Below, in pieces: positions 34,313-42,934 of a DNA stretch of 64,000 nt. The notes beneath the pieces were generated by a model. It saw only the letters and a program-made list of their open reading frames with translations. It was not told the DNA's origin and made no database searches. This DNA comes from JAKACA01 sp049510975 (GTDB lineage Bacteria > Actinomycetota > Acidimicrobiia > Acidimicrobiales > Bog-793), in contig JBEKYM010000001.1 in the NCBI GenBank assembly GCA_049510975.1, forward strand, positions 119,117 through 183,116, written 5' to 3'. Every line of letters begins with the position of its first letter. Position 1 is the stretch's first letter. The position numbers and the translations under genes are program-made.

Positions 34313-36075
34313 GAGCTTGCACCCGCCGGTCGGGTGCCCGTCTCGGCCGGGCTCGCACCCGGCTTCATGTTGGCTTCGGTGCCCCGTAACACGATGGCCC
34401 GGTAGCGCTGCTCATCCCGCAACAGTTCGAGGTGAGTTCCGGACGCCACGACCTCAGAGTCGAGGAGCAGGACGCGATCGGCGCGTTCGAGCAGCAGCGG
34501 ACTCGTCGTCATGATCACGGTCGTGCGCCCTGTGCGAATGCGCCGCAGGCGATCGGCGATGGCCGCCTCGGTGTGGGCATCGACAGCGCTCGTCGGGTCA
34601 TCGAGCAGCAGGATGTCCGGGTCGCCGGCAAGGGCTTGGGCGAGAGCCAGCCGCTGGCGCTGTCCTCCGGACAGCGTGCGCCATCGTTCTGGCAGGAGGG
34701 TGTCAAAGCCGGCGGGAAGACCCTGGACGAGCTCATCGGCGGCGGCGGCCTGCACGATTTCGGGGCGCCGGGCACCGGCGGGGGCGAGCACCTCGGCCAC
34801 GGTCATGGACACCTGGACGGGCGATCGCTCGAGGAGCACGATGTGGCGCCGCAACGCCTCGAGCGGGATCTCCCCGAGGGGAGTCGGCCCGATCAGAACC
34901 GAACAACCGTGGCAGGACTCCTCGAAGCGACCCAATCGGTCGAGCAAGGCGCTCCCTTCATCGGGAGAGGCCGGGACGACGGCTGTCAGTAGTCGCGGCG
35001 CGATGACGGCACCGGTCATCTCGTCGGTCAGCGCAGCGGCGAGAAAGTCGGGCGGGACGGCTCCGACCCTGGACCGGTCCTCGATCGTTCGCCGCATGGA
35101 GAGCACGCCGATCACGCGGCGAGACGCCACCAGGGCAGCAGTCCACTTCGAGGACGCCTCGACGAAGGTCTGCATCGGGATGAGCAGGAACGCCGCCGAG
35201 GCGTAGAACGCCACGAGCTCCCCCGGAGAGATAGAGCCGTTGATCGCGAAATGGGCGCCCACCCAGGTGACCGCGACGACGAGGGCGCCGGGCAGCAGCA
35301 CCTGTGCGCCGTCGAGGTACGACTGCAGGATCGCCGTGCGAACCGAGGCGTCGGCCACGGTGTTCGAAGCCCGCTCGAACCGGGCGCCGAAGACCGACTC
35401 ACCACCGAGCCCACGCAGGACCCGCAGGCCCACGACGGTGTCGGAGGCCAGCGAGCTCGCCTCGGCCCTGCGGTCGCGCTCAGCCGTCTGGCGCCGCTCG
35501 AGCGGGCGGATGAGCGGGACGACCAGCGCTAGAGCGGCGGGCACGCCGAGCACGACGATGGCACCGAGGGCGGGAGAGACGACAAGCAGCACGATGCTCA
35601 CCGTCAGGAACGAGGCGATGCCACCGGCCGTGCGGGCGGTCACGTCGAGGGCGTCCCCGATCCGTTCCACATCGCTGGCGCCGAGGTTCGCCACTTCGCC
35701 GCCTGCCACTTGTCGGGCGAGATCACCACCGAGGTAGCACGCATGACGGCTGATGAGCTGCTCGACACGGCTCGCTGACTGCAGGAAGTTGGCGACGGCG
35801 CGCCGGTGGCGGAGGATTCCCGCAACCGCCTGGATGATCCCAAGGGCCAGGAGAACGGCTGACCAAGCGATGATCTGACCCCGATCGCGCCGAACCGTGG
35901 CTCCGAGCGCAGCTCCGAGGGCGAGCGGGATGACGGCTTGGCTTGTCATCCAGAGCATGCCGAAGATCGCACCGGTGACGAGCACGCGCTGCTGCTGCCG
36001 GGCGACCCACAGCATGAATCGGGCTGCGGACCGGAGATCGGGCGCGCCAGGGTCGGCAACAGGCAGCTCAACCAT
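34309..36075 (-). CDS. ABC exporter half-transporter, degenerate ATP-site subunit
   Basis: A 588-residue exporter half with six membrane helices (about 25-310). Its nucleotide-binding domain has no Walker A: where GxxGxGKST should be, near residue 365-372, it reads VPASPDEGSALLD, with no Lys. The catalytic Glu after Walker B is Asp (DILLLDDPTSAVD), while the signature TLSGGQRQR (about 466) is canonical. Alone it could not hydrolyse ATP by the usual route. First gene of the pair. TACCGT lies 10 bases before the ATG, suggesting a very short leader. Confidence 0.88.
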   Translation of the reverse strand: MVELPVADPGAPDLRSAARFMLWVARQQQRVLVTGAIFGMLWMTSQAVIPLALGAALGATVRRDRGQIIAWSAVLLALGIIQAVAGILRHRRAVANFLQSASRVEQLISRHACYLGGDLARQVAGGEVANLGASDVERIGDALDVTARTAGGIASFLTVSIVLLVVSPALGAIVVLGVPAALALVVPLIRPLERRQTAERDRRAEASSLASDTVVGLRVLRGLGGESVFGARFERASNTVADASVRTAILQSYLDGAQVLLPGALVVAVTWVGAHFAINGSISPGELVAFYASAAFLLIPMQTFVEASSKWTAALVASRRVIGVLSMRRTIEDRSRVGAVPPDFLAAALTDEMTGAVIAPRLLTAVVPASPDEGSALLDRLGRFEESCHGCSVLIGPTPLGEIPLEALRRHIVLLERSPVQVSMTVAEVLAPAGARRPEIVQAAAADELVQGLPAGFDTLLPERWRTLSGGQRQRLALAQALAGDPDILLLDDPTSAVDAHTEAAIADRLRRIRTGRTTVIMTTSPLLLERADRVLLLDSEVVASGTHLELLRDEQRYRAIVLRGTEANMKPGASPAETGTRPAGASS

Positions 36076-36286
36076 GAGCCGGCCAACGGTAGCGGCACGC
36101 AGGACCGCGCCGGCGCGCTCTCAGGGCAGTGGTGTCGTGGCGTCCCCTCCCGCTCCGAGACGGGCCGAGGTCACCGGCGTGGTGAAGTCAGAGGTGAGGC
36201 ACGGCAGCAGCGTATCTTCCTGACTTCAGCCGCGGCGGGAAACTCGGTCAGGCGGCCGCCAGAGACCACCTGAGTAGGGTGGCCGG
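36076..36286. promoter_or_regulatory. Divergent region with leaderless GNAT promoter
   Basis: This 211-bp region separates the ABC exporter operon (minus) from the GNAT gene (plus). TAGGGT at 36275-36280 is followed by 6 bases and the GTG at 36287, giving a leaderless transcript. On the other strand TACCGT (36091 to 36086) lies close before the exporter ATG. I see nothing else in the region: no gene and no strong hairpin. Confidence 0.45.
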
Positions 36287-36775
36287 GTGCCCGAGTTGCA
36301 GCGCCTGCGCGCCGACCATGCCCCGGCCGTGTTGGCTTTCGAACGGGCCAACCGCGCCTATTTCGCCGGTTTTATCTCCGACCGTGGCGAGGACTTCTTC
36401 GACAACTTCACCGAGTTGTTCAACGCCCTGCTGACCGAGCAAGAGGCCGGAACGTGTGTCTTCCACGTGCTCGTCGACGAGGATGGCAGCGTGCTCGGCC
36501 GGTTCAACCTGGTCGATGTCGAAGACGGCATCGCCGAGCTCGGCTACCGGGTTTCCCAGCATGTCGCCGGCGGCGGCGTGGCGACCGCGACCGTGCAGGA
36601 GCTGTGTCGGCTGGCGGCCGCGCAGTACGGCCTGCGCACGCTCAGAGCGGCGACCACCTTTGACAATGTGGCCTCGCAGAAAGTGCTGACCAAAGCCGGG
36701 TTCGTCGCTGCAGGGGCCGCCGAGCCCGGCGGCCGACCAGGCACCTGGTATCAGCGAGACCTGGCAGCCGACTGA
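36287..36775 (+). CDS. GNAT family N-acetyltransferase (RimJ-like)
   Basis: A 162-residue acetyl-CoA-dependent acetyltransferase of the RimJ/RimL-type GNAT subgroup. The beta-4/beta-5 part is DGIAELGYRVSQHVAGGGVATATVQE: the Q/RxxGxG/A pyrophosphate loop is in HVAGGGVA. Conserved TLRAATTFDNVASQKVLTKAGF near the C-terminus has the Asn-x3-Ser block of ribosomal-protein and antibiotic acetyltransferases. GTG start set by the -10 element six bases upstream. The substrate cannot be predicted. Confidence 0.85.
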   Translation: MPELQRLRADHAPAVLAFERANRAYFAGFISDRGEDFFDNFTELFNALLTEQEAGTCVFHVLVDEDGSVLGRFNLVDVEDGIAELGYRVSQHVAGGGVATATVQELCRLAAAQYGLRTLRAATTFDNVASQKVLTKAGFVAAGAAEPGGRPGTWYQRDLAAD

Positions 36776-36796
36776 CGGTCCCCCGAGCCAGTCCGA

Positions 36797-38011
36797 CTAA
36801 CGAATGTGCAGGCCAGAGATGCTGCGGGCGATGATCAGGCGCTGGATTTCGGAGGTGCCTTCAAAGATCGTGTAGATCTTCGAGTCGCGGTGCCACCGCT
36901 CGACGGGGTAGTCGCGGACGTACCCGTAGCCGCCGAGGATCTGAATCGCCTGCTCGGTCACCCAGACAGCGGTCTCGCCGGCAAACAGCTTCGACATGGA
37001 CCCTTCACCGGCGGTGTACGGCTTGCCAGTTGCCCCCATCCAGGCTGCCCGCTGATACAGGAGGCGTGCAGCGTCGATCTGAGTTCTCATGTCTGCGAGC
37101 TTGAATGCAATGGCCTGGTGCTCCACGATCGCCTTGCCGAACGTCGAGCGGCCCTTCGAGTAATCGAGGGCGAACTCGTAGGCCGCTCGGGCGATCCCGA
37201 CGGCTTGGGCTGCCACGGTCGGCCGACTGGCCTCGAAGGTCGCCATCGCCGCCTGCACCTTGGCGCTCTTGCCTTCCCGGGCTCGAGCGATGCGAGCGTC
37301 CAGCTTCTCCTTACCACCCAACAGGCATGAGCCGGGCACTTTCACGTCCGTCAAGACGACCTCGGCGGTGTGGGAGGCGCGGATACCCATCTTCTTGAAC
37401 TTCTGACCCATCTCGAGTCCTGGCGTCTTCGGCGGCACGATGAAGCTCGCCTGACCGCGGGTTCCGAGCCCCGGATCGACGGTGGCCACGACGACGTGCA
37501 CATCCGCGATCCCGCCGTTCGTGATCCAGGTCTTGGTCCCGTTCAGCGTCCAGGTGTCAGATGCCTCGTCGTAGACAGCCCGCGTCGTCAACTGGCTCAC
37601 GTCAGAGCCGGCGTCGGGCTCCGATACGCAGAAGGCCGCCAGCCTCAGGTCACCCGGGCTGCCAAAACACTGCGGAGCCCACTCGGCGATCTGTTCAGGC
37701 GTCCCGTTGGAGACGAGCCCGGCCAGACCGAGCGTCGAGCCGAAGATGGCAAGGGCGATGCCTGCATCACCCCACGAGAGCTCTTCGTTCACGGCGGGAA
37801 GCAGTTGACCGGTCTCGTCGGCGAAGCAGTTGGCGACGAAGTCGAACGAGTACAAGCCGATCTTGGCGGCTTCCTCGATGATGGGCCACGGCGTCTCCTC
37901 ACGCTCGTCCCATTCGTGAGCAGCGGGACGGACCACGTTCTCTGCGAACTCGTGCACCCACTTGATCACTTGGAGCTGATCCTCGTTCAGCTCGAGTGAG
38001 AAATCGGCCAT
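36797..38011 (-). CDS. Acyl-CoA dehydrogenase
   Basis: A 404-residue FAD-dependent acyl-CoA dehydrogenase. FAD/substrate motifs: AAFCVSEPDAGSDVSQLTT, then LNGTKTWITNGG; the C-terminal domain has RSTFGKAIVEHQAIAFKLAD and ILGGYGYVRDYPVERWHRD, with the likely catalytic Glu in IYTIFEGTSEIQRLIIAR. Electrons would pass to ETF, encoded at 5.5-7.3 kb. It starts at an ATG with GGTGA 5 bases before it and stands alone, behind a region with two palindromes. Chain-length preference is not readable; a short insert (EKLDARIARAREGKSAK) is unusual. Confidence 0.9.
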   Translation of the reverse strand: MADFSLELNEDQLQVIKWVHEFAENVVRPAAHEWDEREETPWPIIEEAAKIGLYSFDFVANCFADETGQLLPAVNEELSWGDAGIALAIFGSTLGLAGLVSNGTPEQIAEWAPQCFGSPGDLRLAAFCVSEPDAGSDVSQLTTRAVYDEASDTWTLNGTKTWITNGGIADVHVVVATVDPGLGTRGQASFIVPPKTPGLEMGQKFKKMGIRASHTAEVVLTDVKVPGSCLLGGKEKLDARIARAREGKSAKVQAAMATFEASRPTVAAQAVGIARAAYEFALDYSKGRSTFGKAIVEHQAIAFKLADMRTQIDAARLLYQRAAWMGATGKPYTAGEGSMSKLFAGETAVWVTEQAIQILGGYGYVRDYPVERWHRDSKIYTIFEGTSEIQRLIIARSISGLHIR

Positions 38012-38324
38012 CGCGTCACCTCGTCTCCCCGCGACCCCGTGGCCGCGGTGTGGCCCAACCCAACTAGCGCTTCGGCGCAGTCACGGCGGCCGGAATTGCT
38101 GACCGATCGGTAACCTACGCTAGCGATAGTTTAGCAGGCGCCTGGGGCGTGGACGGCTGCTCGAAGCGCCACAGTCAAGGCGCGCAAGCAACGAACACCG
38201 CCGGTGTGTTGGCATCCGGGGCGCGTATGTCCCGCTCGTGAGACGAGTGAGAAAGAGATTTCGCCAACGACCGTGCCGGCCGGCAGCGACGACGCCAGGG
38301 TACGGCGCGGGTGGGTCGGTAGTT
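38012..38324. other. Intergenic region upstream of acyl-CoA dehydrogenase and downstream of cspA
   Basis: No credible gene lies in these 313 bp. The part nearest the dehydrogenase start has GC-poor sequence at 38095-38140 with two palindromes (38102-38111, 38118-38125) described separately. The remainder, toward the end of cspA, shows no clear terminator. Confidence 0.5.
38102..38136 (-). promoter_or_regulatory. Palindromes in acyl-CoA dehydrogenase promoter region
   Basis: ACCGATCGGT (38102-38111) and CGCTAGCG (38118-38125) are perfect palindromes 6 bp apart, in the only AT-richer stretch before the dehydrogenase. On the minus strand TAAACT and TAGGTT lie in the same stretch as possible -10 hexamers. 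A TetR- or GntR-type repressor site is plausible. Confidence 0.35.
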
Positions 38325-38525
38325 CTACAGCGAGCGAACGTTCGCCGCCTGGAGGCCCTTTTGGCCCTCCTGGACGTCGAACTCGACCTCCTGTCCCTCG
38401 GTAAGGGTGCGGTACCCCTGCATCTGGATCGATGAATGATGGACGAAAACGTCAGCTCCGTCCGACTGCGAGATGAAGCCGTAGCCCTTCTCCGCGTTGA
38501 ACCATTTCACTACTCCGGTCGCCAC
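38325..38525 (-). CDS. cspA: Cold-shock domain protein
   Basis: A 66-residue single cold-shock domain that binds single-stranded RNA and DNA. RNP1 is KGYGFISQ and RNP2 VFVHHS, with VVKWFNAEKG at the N-terminus and EVEFDVQEGQKGLQAANV at the C-terminus. GTG start at 38525 with AGGGGG about 9 bases upstream; the longer open frame has no similarity to anything. Whether it is cold-induced cannot be told, but the long upstream region would allow an mRNA leader such as those that control csp genes. Confidence 0.93.
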   Translation of the reverse strand: MATGVVKWFNAEKGYGFISQSDGADVFVHHSSIQMQGYRTLTEGQEVEFDVQEGQKGLQAANVRSL

Positions 38526-38921
38526 GGTGGCGATCCCCCTTGCACTCGTGATTACAGCAATGCCGAACAACCGCGGGCGCCCAGGCTTGCTCCGAGGACC
38601 CATGGATGGACCGGGAGCCCCGGCCCGTCCCCTTCCCTCGGAGGCTCGCGTGGACAGCCACACGAATTGCTCGGATCGGAGGCTAGCAGAGGTTGCATCT
38701 TCGCTCACGGGAGAGTGACGGCCTCGTGACCGGCGATCCAGCAGGCGAAGCCGATGCTGCAGGGGGCGTCCCAAGAGCGGCCGATGGTAAAGGCGCTCGA
38801 GCGCGGCCAGCACCGCCCTTGGGCGAACGGCGCGGGCATCACAGCGCAACGCCTCCTTGCGTCCCGAGCGGGCAACGAGCCCGCCCCCGACCGCTGGCGG
38901 CCAGCAGCCGGCACGATCCCG
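38526..38921. other. Region between cysS end and cspA start, possible cspA leader
   Basis: These 396 bp contain no convincing gene. Around 38590-38650 there are short complementary stretches (ccgagg / cctcgg type) that could fold in a cspA mRNA leader, but I could not define one dominant structure. A minus-strand frame ending at 38705 has high third-position GC but no recognisable motif. Confidence 0.35.
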
Positions 38922-40280
38922 TCAGCGATAGACGCGGGTGCCGGCGGGAGTGTCCTCGACCCGGTAGCCGCCGGCGACGATGTCGTCACGCAACCGGTCC
39001 GCCGCTGCCCAGTCCCGAGCCGCCCGAGCCTCGTCGCGCTCGTGCGCCAAGGCCAGTACCGCGTCGGGCACTCCCTGCCGGCCGCTGGCGACGATCCCGA
39101 CGGCCTCGAAGCCCTCCAGGGCGGCCCCGGCCAGAGCTGCCGCCAGCGGCCCGTCGCTCCGATCGAATGCCGAGTTGGCCGCCGTCACGGCGTCGAAGAG
39201 AACGCCGATGGCTGCCGGTGTCGACAGATCGTCGTCCATGCGTGCGCGGAAGTCCGCAGTCACACGCTCGGCGACACCGTCTGCCGCCCCGACCTCGCGC
39301 GCCTCCTCGAGCCTGCGGGCGAGGGCATCGATCCGGCGGAGCGCCTGCTCGGCGGCTTCGAGATTACCCGTCGTGAGCTCCGTCGGGGCGCGGTAGTGCG
39401 ACTGCAGCACGACGACGCGGTAGGCACGAGGGTCGTGTCGCTCCACGAGGCTCGCGAGGTCGACGACGTTGCCGAGCGATTTCGACATCTTCTCGCCGCC
39501 TTGAACGACCATGCCGTTGTGCATCCAGTGACGTGCGAACGGCCGGCCGAGGGCGACGGCCTGAGCGCGTTCGTTCTCGTGATGGGGAAACTTCAGATCC
39601 TCGCCCCCGCCATGCAGCGAGAAACCCTCCCCGAGCAAAGCCAACGCCATGACGACGCACTCGGTGTGCCACCCAGGTCTCCCCTGCCCGAAGGGTGCGG
39701 GCCAGGCTGGCTCATCCGGCTTTGCCTTCTTCCAGAGGGCGAAGTCGAACGGGGCGCGCTTCTCCTCGTTGATCTCGACCCGCGAGCCCGCCCGGAGCGA
39801 GTCGAGCGACTGCTGGGCGAGCAGCCCATAGCCGGCAACGCGGGCGACCTCGAGGTAGACGCCGTCCGACGTCTCATAGGCGATGTCGTCCCGAACGAGC
39901 TCGCCGATCATCTCGACCATCTCGTCGACGTAGGCCGTGGCGTGCGGGACGACCGTCGGCGGGGCGATCCCGAGCGAGTCCATCGCCGCCCACCACTCCG
40001 CCTCGTACTGCTCGGCCACCTCAGCCGCGCTGCGGTGCTCGGCGTTGGCAAGGTTGATGATCTTGTCGTCGATGTCGGTCACATTCGAGACGTGCCGCAC
40101 GCTCACGCCGGTCGACTCGAGGTAACGGCGCAAGAAGTCATAGGTCAGGGCGAACCGACCATGACCGATGTGAGGGCGACCGTACACGGTGGGGCCGCAG
40201 ACGTAGAGGCCGATGTGGCCCTCCTCCTGGCCATGGAGCACCGACTCGGATCCGGTCGCCGTGTCGTAGAGCCGCAGCAC
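38922..40280 (-). CDS. cysS: Cysteine--tRNA ligase
   Basis: A 452-residue class I aminoacyl-tRNA synthetase. YVCGPTVYGRPHIGHGR carries the first zinc Cys and the HIGH motif; GWHTEC, HHENE and the Cys/His set complete the zinc site that recognises cysteine; KMSKSLGN is the second catalytic motif. The helical anticodon-binding region follows. Mycothiol ligase MshC is a relative, but it is shorter at the C-terminus, so CysS fits better. GTG start with TACCGT six bases upstream (leaderless); only 20 bp separate it from valS on the other strand. Confidence 0.9.
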   Translation of the reverse strand: MLRLYDTATGSESVLHGQEEGHIGLYVCGPTVYGRPHIGHGRFALTYDFLRRYLESTGVSVRHVSNVTDIDDKIINLANAEHRSAAEVAEQYEAEWWAAMDSLGIAPPTVVPHATAYVDEMVEMIGELVRDDIAYETSDGVYLEVARVAGYGLLAQQSLDSLRAGSRVEINEEKRAPFDFALWKKAKPDEPAWPAPFGQGRPGWHTECVVMALALLGEGFSLHGGGEDLKFPHHENERAQAVALGRPFARHWMHNGMVVQGGEKMSKSLGNVVDLASLVERHDPRAYRVVVLQSHYRAPTELTTGNLEAAEQALRRIDALARRLEEAREVGAADGVAERVTADFRARMDDDLSTPAAIGVLFDAVTAANSAFDRSDGPLAAALAGAALEGFEAVGIVASGRQGVPDAVLALAHERDEARAARDWAAADRLRDDIVAGGYRVEDTPAGTRVYR

Positions 40281-40300
40281 GCCAGTACGGTACTAGGCCT
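40281..40300. promoter_or_regulatory. Shared palindromic -10 element of cysS and valS
   Basis: The whole space between two divergent start codons is 20 bp. TACGGTA at 40286-40292 reads as TACGGT on the plus strand and TACCGT on the minus strand. The minus hexamer is 6 bases before the cysS GTG; the plus hexamer is 9 bases before the valS ATG. It lies in a near-palindrome (AGTACGGTACT, 40284-40294). Confidence 0.5.
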
Positions 40301-42889
40301 ATGGTGACGCCCCGTATCCCCGAGAAGCCGTCGCTCGACGGTCTCGAGGCGAAGTGGTCGAAACAGTGGGAAGCCGACGGCACCTACCACTTCGACCGCA
40401 CGAAGCAGCGGAGTGAGGTCTATGCGATCGACACTCCCCCACCGACGGTGTCCGGTTCCTTGCACACCGGTCACGTCTTCTCGTACTCCCAGACCGACAT
40501 GGTGGCCAGGTTCCAGCGCATGCGCGGCAAGGCCGTCTTCTACCCGATCGGTTGGGACGACAACGGGCTCGCCACCGAACGGCGGGTGCAGAATTACTAC
40601 GGCGTGCGCTGCGATCCGACGCAGCCGTTCGTCGCCGACTACGAGCCGCCGGCTACTCCGCCGGAACCGGCAGTGCCCATTTCGAGGCCCAACTTCGTCG
40701 AGCTCTGCCGCCGGCTGACGGCTGAAGACGAGCGGGTCTTCGAGGACACTCACCGGCGGCTCGGCCTGTCTTACGACTGGCGTCACCAGTACACGACCAT
40801 CGGCGAGCGGGCGAGACGCACCTCCCAGGTTGGCTTCCTGAAGATGCTGGCGCGCGGCGAGGCCTACCGCCACGAGGCGCCCACGCTTTGGGACGTCGAC
40901 TTCCGCACCGCAGTCGCCCAGGCAGAGCTCGAGGATCGCGAGCAGCAGGGCGCCTACTACCGCATCGCCTTTGCTGGCGCCGATGCCGGTGCCGCCGTCG
41001 AGATCGAGACAACGCGGCCCGAGCTCATCCCCGCCTGCGTGGCGCTCGTGGCGCACCCTTCCGACGACCGGTACCGGCACCTGTTCGGCACCGACGTCCT
41101 CACTCCGCTGTTCGGCGTGCGCGTCCCAGTCGTCGCCCACCACCTTGCCGAGCCCGAGAAGGGCTCGGGCATCGCCATGATCTGTACCTTCGGCGACACG
41201 ACCGACGTCACGTGGTGGCGGGAGCTGTCGCTTCCCACCCGCACGATCGTGCAACGTGACGGCCGGCTCGGAGAGGCTCCCTTTGGGACCATCGGGTGGG
41301 AGTCCGTCGACGCCGATCGAGCGGCGGCGCTCTACGCTGAGCTCGAAGGCAAGAACCTGCGCCAAGCGCAGCGACGCATCGTCGAGCTCCTTCGAGACTC
41401 CGGGGACCTCATCGGCGAGCCACGCCCGATCACCCACTTCGTGAAATTCTACGAACGCGGCGATCGACCGCTCGAGATCGTTTCGTCGCCCCAGTGGTAC
41501 GTGCGCACGATGGCGCTTCGAGAACGGCTGCTCGAGCGGGGACGTGAGCTGAGCTGGCACCCGGAGTTCATGCGGGCCCGCTACGAGTCCTGGGTGGAGG
41601 GACTGACAGGCGATTGGAACATCTCGCGTCAGCGTTTCTTCGGCGTGCCATTCCCGGTCTGGTACCGGCTCGACGACGCCGGCGAGGTCATGGCAGAGAC
41701 GCTGTTGCTGCCGGCATCGGAGCGCTTGCCCATCGACCCTTCGACGGACGTGCCAGCGGGGTTCGCGGAGACCGACCGGGGAAGACCGCTGGGTTTCGTC
41801 GGCGATCCGGACGTGATGGACACTTGGGCGACCTCCTCGCTGACGCCGCAGATCGCCGGTGGCTGGCTCGACGATCCCGACCTGTTCGCTCGCGTCTTCC
41901 CCATGGATCTTCGACCGCAGGCTCACGAGATCATCCGCACGTGGCTCTTCTCGACGATCGTGCGCTCCGAGCTCGAGCACCAGGTCCTCCCCTGGCAGCA
42001 CGCTGCCATCTCCGGCTGGATCCTCGATCCGGACCGCAAGAAGATGGCGAAGTCCAAGGGAAACGTCGTCGTTCCGACCGAGCCGATCGAGCGACACGGC
42101 ACCGACGCGGTCCGTTACTGGGCCGCCTCGGCCCGCCTCGGGGTCGACACCGCCTACGACGAGCAGCAGATGAAGGTCGGCCGTCGGCTCGCGATCAAGA
42201 TCCTGAACGTCTCCAAGTTCGTCCTTGCCCGCATCGACGGCGATCCGGAGATGTCCGAGGTCACCGAGCCGGTCGATGCCGCCATGCTGGCCTCGCTGGC
42301 GTCGGTCGTCGTCGAGGCGAGCGCCGCCTTCGAGCGGTACGACCACGCCCGCGCCCTCGAAGTCACCGAGTCGTTCTTCTGGACTTACTGCGACGACTAC
42401 GTCGAGCTCGTCAAAGCCCGCGCCTACGGCGAGGCCGCCGGCGGGAGTGCCTCACCGGCTGCGACGTCCTCGGCCCAGGCGGCCCTCGGCCTCTCGCTCG
42501 GGGTGCTGCTGCGATGCCTGGCGCCGTTCCTGCCTTACAGCACCGAAGAGACCTGGTCGTGGTGGCACGACGGCTCGATTCATCGGCAGTCCTGGCCCGT
42601 CCCGGCGGAGCTGCTCGTCACCCAGCAGACACCTCGCCCGGAGATGATCGCCGTCGTCAGCGAGGTGCTCGGGGCCATCCGCCGGGCCAAGAGCGAGGCG
42701 CATCGGGGGATGCGCGCTCCCATCACCGCCTGCACCGTCAGTGGTTCGCCCGCACAGATCGAGCTGCTCGAGGCGGTAAGCGGCGACCTCGCGCAAGCTT
42801 GCACGATCGCCGATCTCCGCCTGCAAGCAGGCGAGACAACCGACTCGCTGTCTGTGGACGTCGAGCTCGCTACAGACCCGCAGTCCTGA
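40301..42889 (+). CDS. valS: Valine--tRNA ligase
   Basis: An 862-residue class I synthetase. The HIGH-type motif is SGSLHTGHVFSY (about 49-60) and the KMSKS-type motif KKMAKSKGN (about 582-590). The editing (CP1) domain lies between, with the ETTRPELIPACVALVAHP stretch. The anticodon domain follows and the sequence ends shortly after, without a long coiled-coil tail as in some ValRS. GWDDNGLATERRVQ is ValRS-specific rather than IleRS/LeuRS. ATG start with no ribosome site, adjacent to the shared promoter. Convergent with livF. Confidence 0.92.
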   Translation: MVTPRIPEKPSLDGLEAKWSKQWEADGTYHFDRTKQRSEVYAIDTPPPTVSGSLHTGHVFSYSQTDMVARFQRMRGKAVFYPIGWDDNGLATERRVQNYYGVRCDPTQPFVADYEPPATPPEPAVPISRPNFVELCRRLTAEDERVFEDTHRRLGLSYDWRHQYTTIGERARRTSQVGFLKMLARGEAYRHEAPTLWDVDFRTAVAQAELEDREQQGAYYRIAFAGADAGAAVEIETTRPELIPACVALVAHPSDDRYRHLFGTDVLTPLFGVRVPVVAHHLAEPEKGSGIAMICTFGDTTDVTWWRELSLPTRTIVQRDGRLGEAPFGTIGWESVDADRAAALYAELEGKNLRQAQRRIVELLRDSGDLIGEPRPITHFVKFYERGDRPLEIVSSPQWYVRTMALRERLLERGRELSWHPEFMRARYESWVEGLTGDWNISRQRFFGVPFPVWYRLDDAGEVMAETLLLPASERLPIDPSTDVPAGFAETDRGRPLGFVGDPDVMDTWATSSLTPQIAGGWLDDPDLFARVFPMDLRPQAHEIIRTWLFSTIVRSELEHQVLPWQHAAISGWILDPDRKKMAKSKGNVVVPTEPIERHGTDAVRYWAASARLGVDTAYDEQQMKVGRRLAIKILNVSKFVLARIDGDPEMSEVTEPVDAAMLASLASVVVEASAAFERYDHARALEVTESFFWTYCDDYVELVKARAYGEAAGGSASPAATSSAQAALGLSLGVLLRCLAPFLPYSTEETWSWWHDGSIHRQSWPVPAELLVTQQTPRPEMIAVVSEVLGAIRRAKSEAHRGMRAPITACTVSGSPAQIELLEAVSGDLAQACTIADLRLQAGETTDSLSVDVELATDPQS

Positions 42890-42934
42890 TTCCGGCCCGG
42901 CTGGCGCACTGCGACACCCCGAGGCATCGGTGCT

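Noticed and set aside
38705..38920. Small minus-strand frame between cysS and cspA with high third-position GC
   Set aside because: No recognisable motif, no ribosome site at its internal ATG, and no neighbour context. Left as non-coding, though a short protein cannot be excluded.
38922..40280. Reading cysS as mycothiol ligase MshC
   Set aside because: The protein keeps a C-terminal anticodon-type helical region and the full length of CysRS; MshC is shorter. A second cysS-like gene elsewhere would be needed to reopen this.
40145..42346. Very long minus-strand open frame (over 700 codons) opposite valS
   Set aside because: Antisense to a clear synthetase with all motifs; the translation has no recognisable domain. 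Long antisense frames are expected at this GC content.
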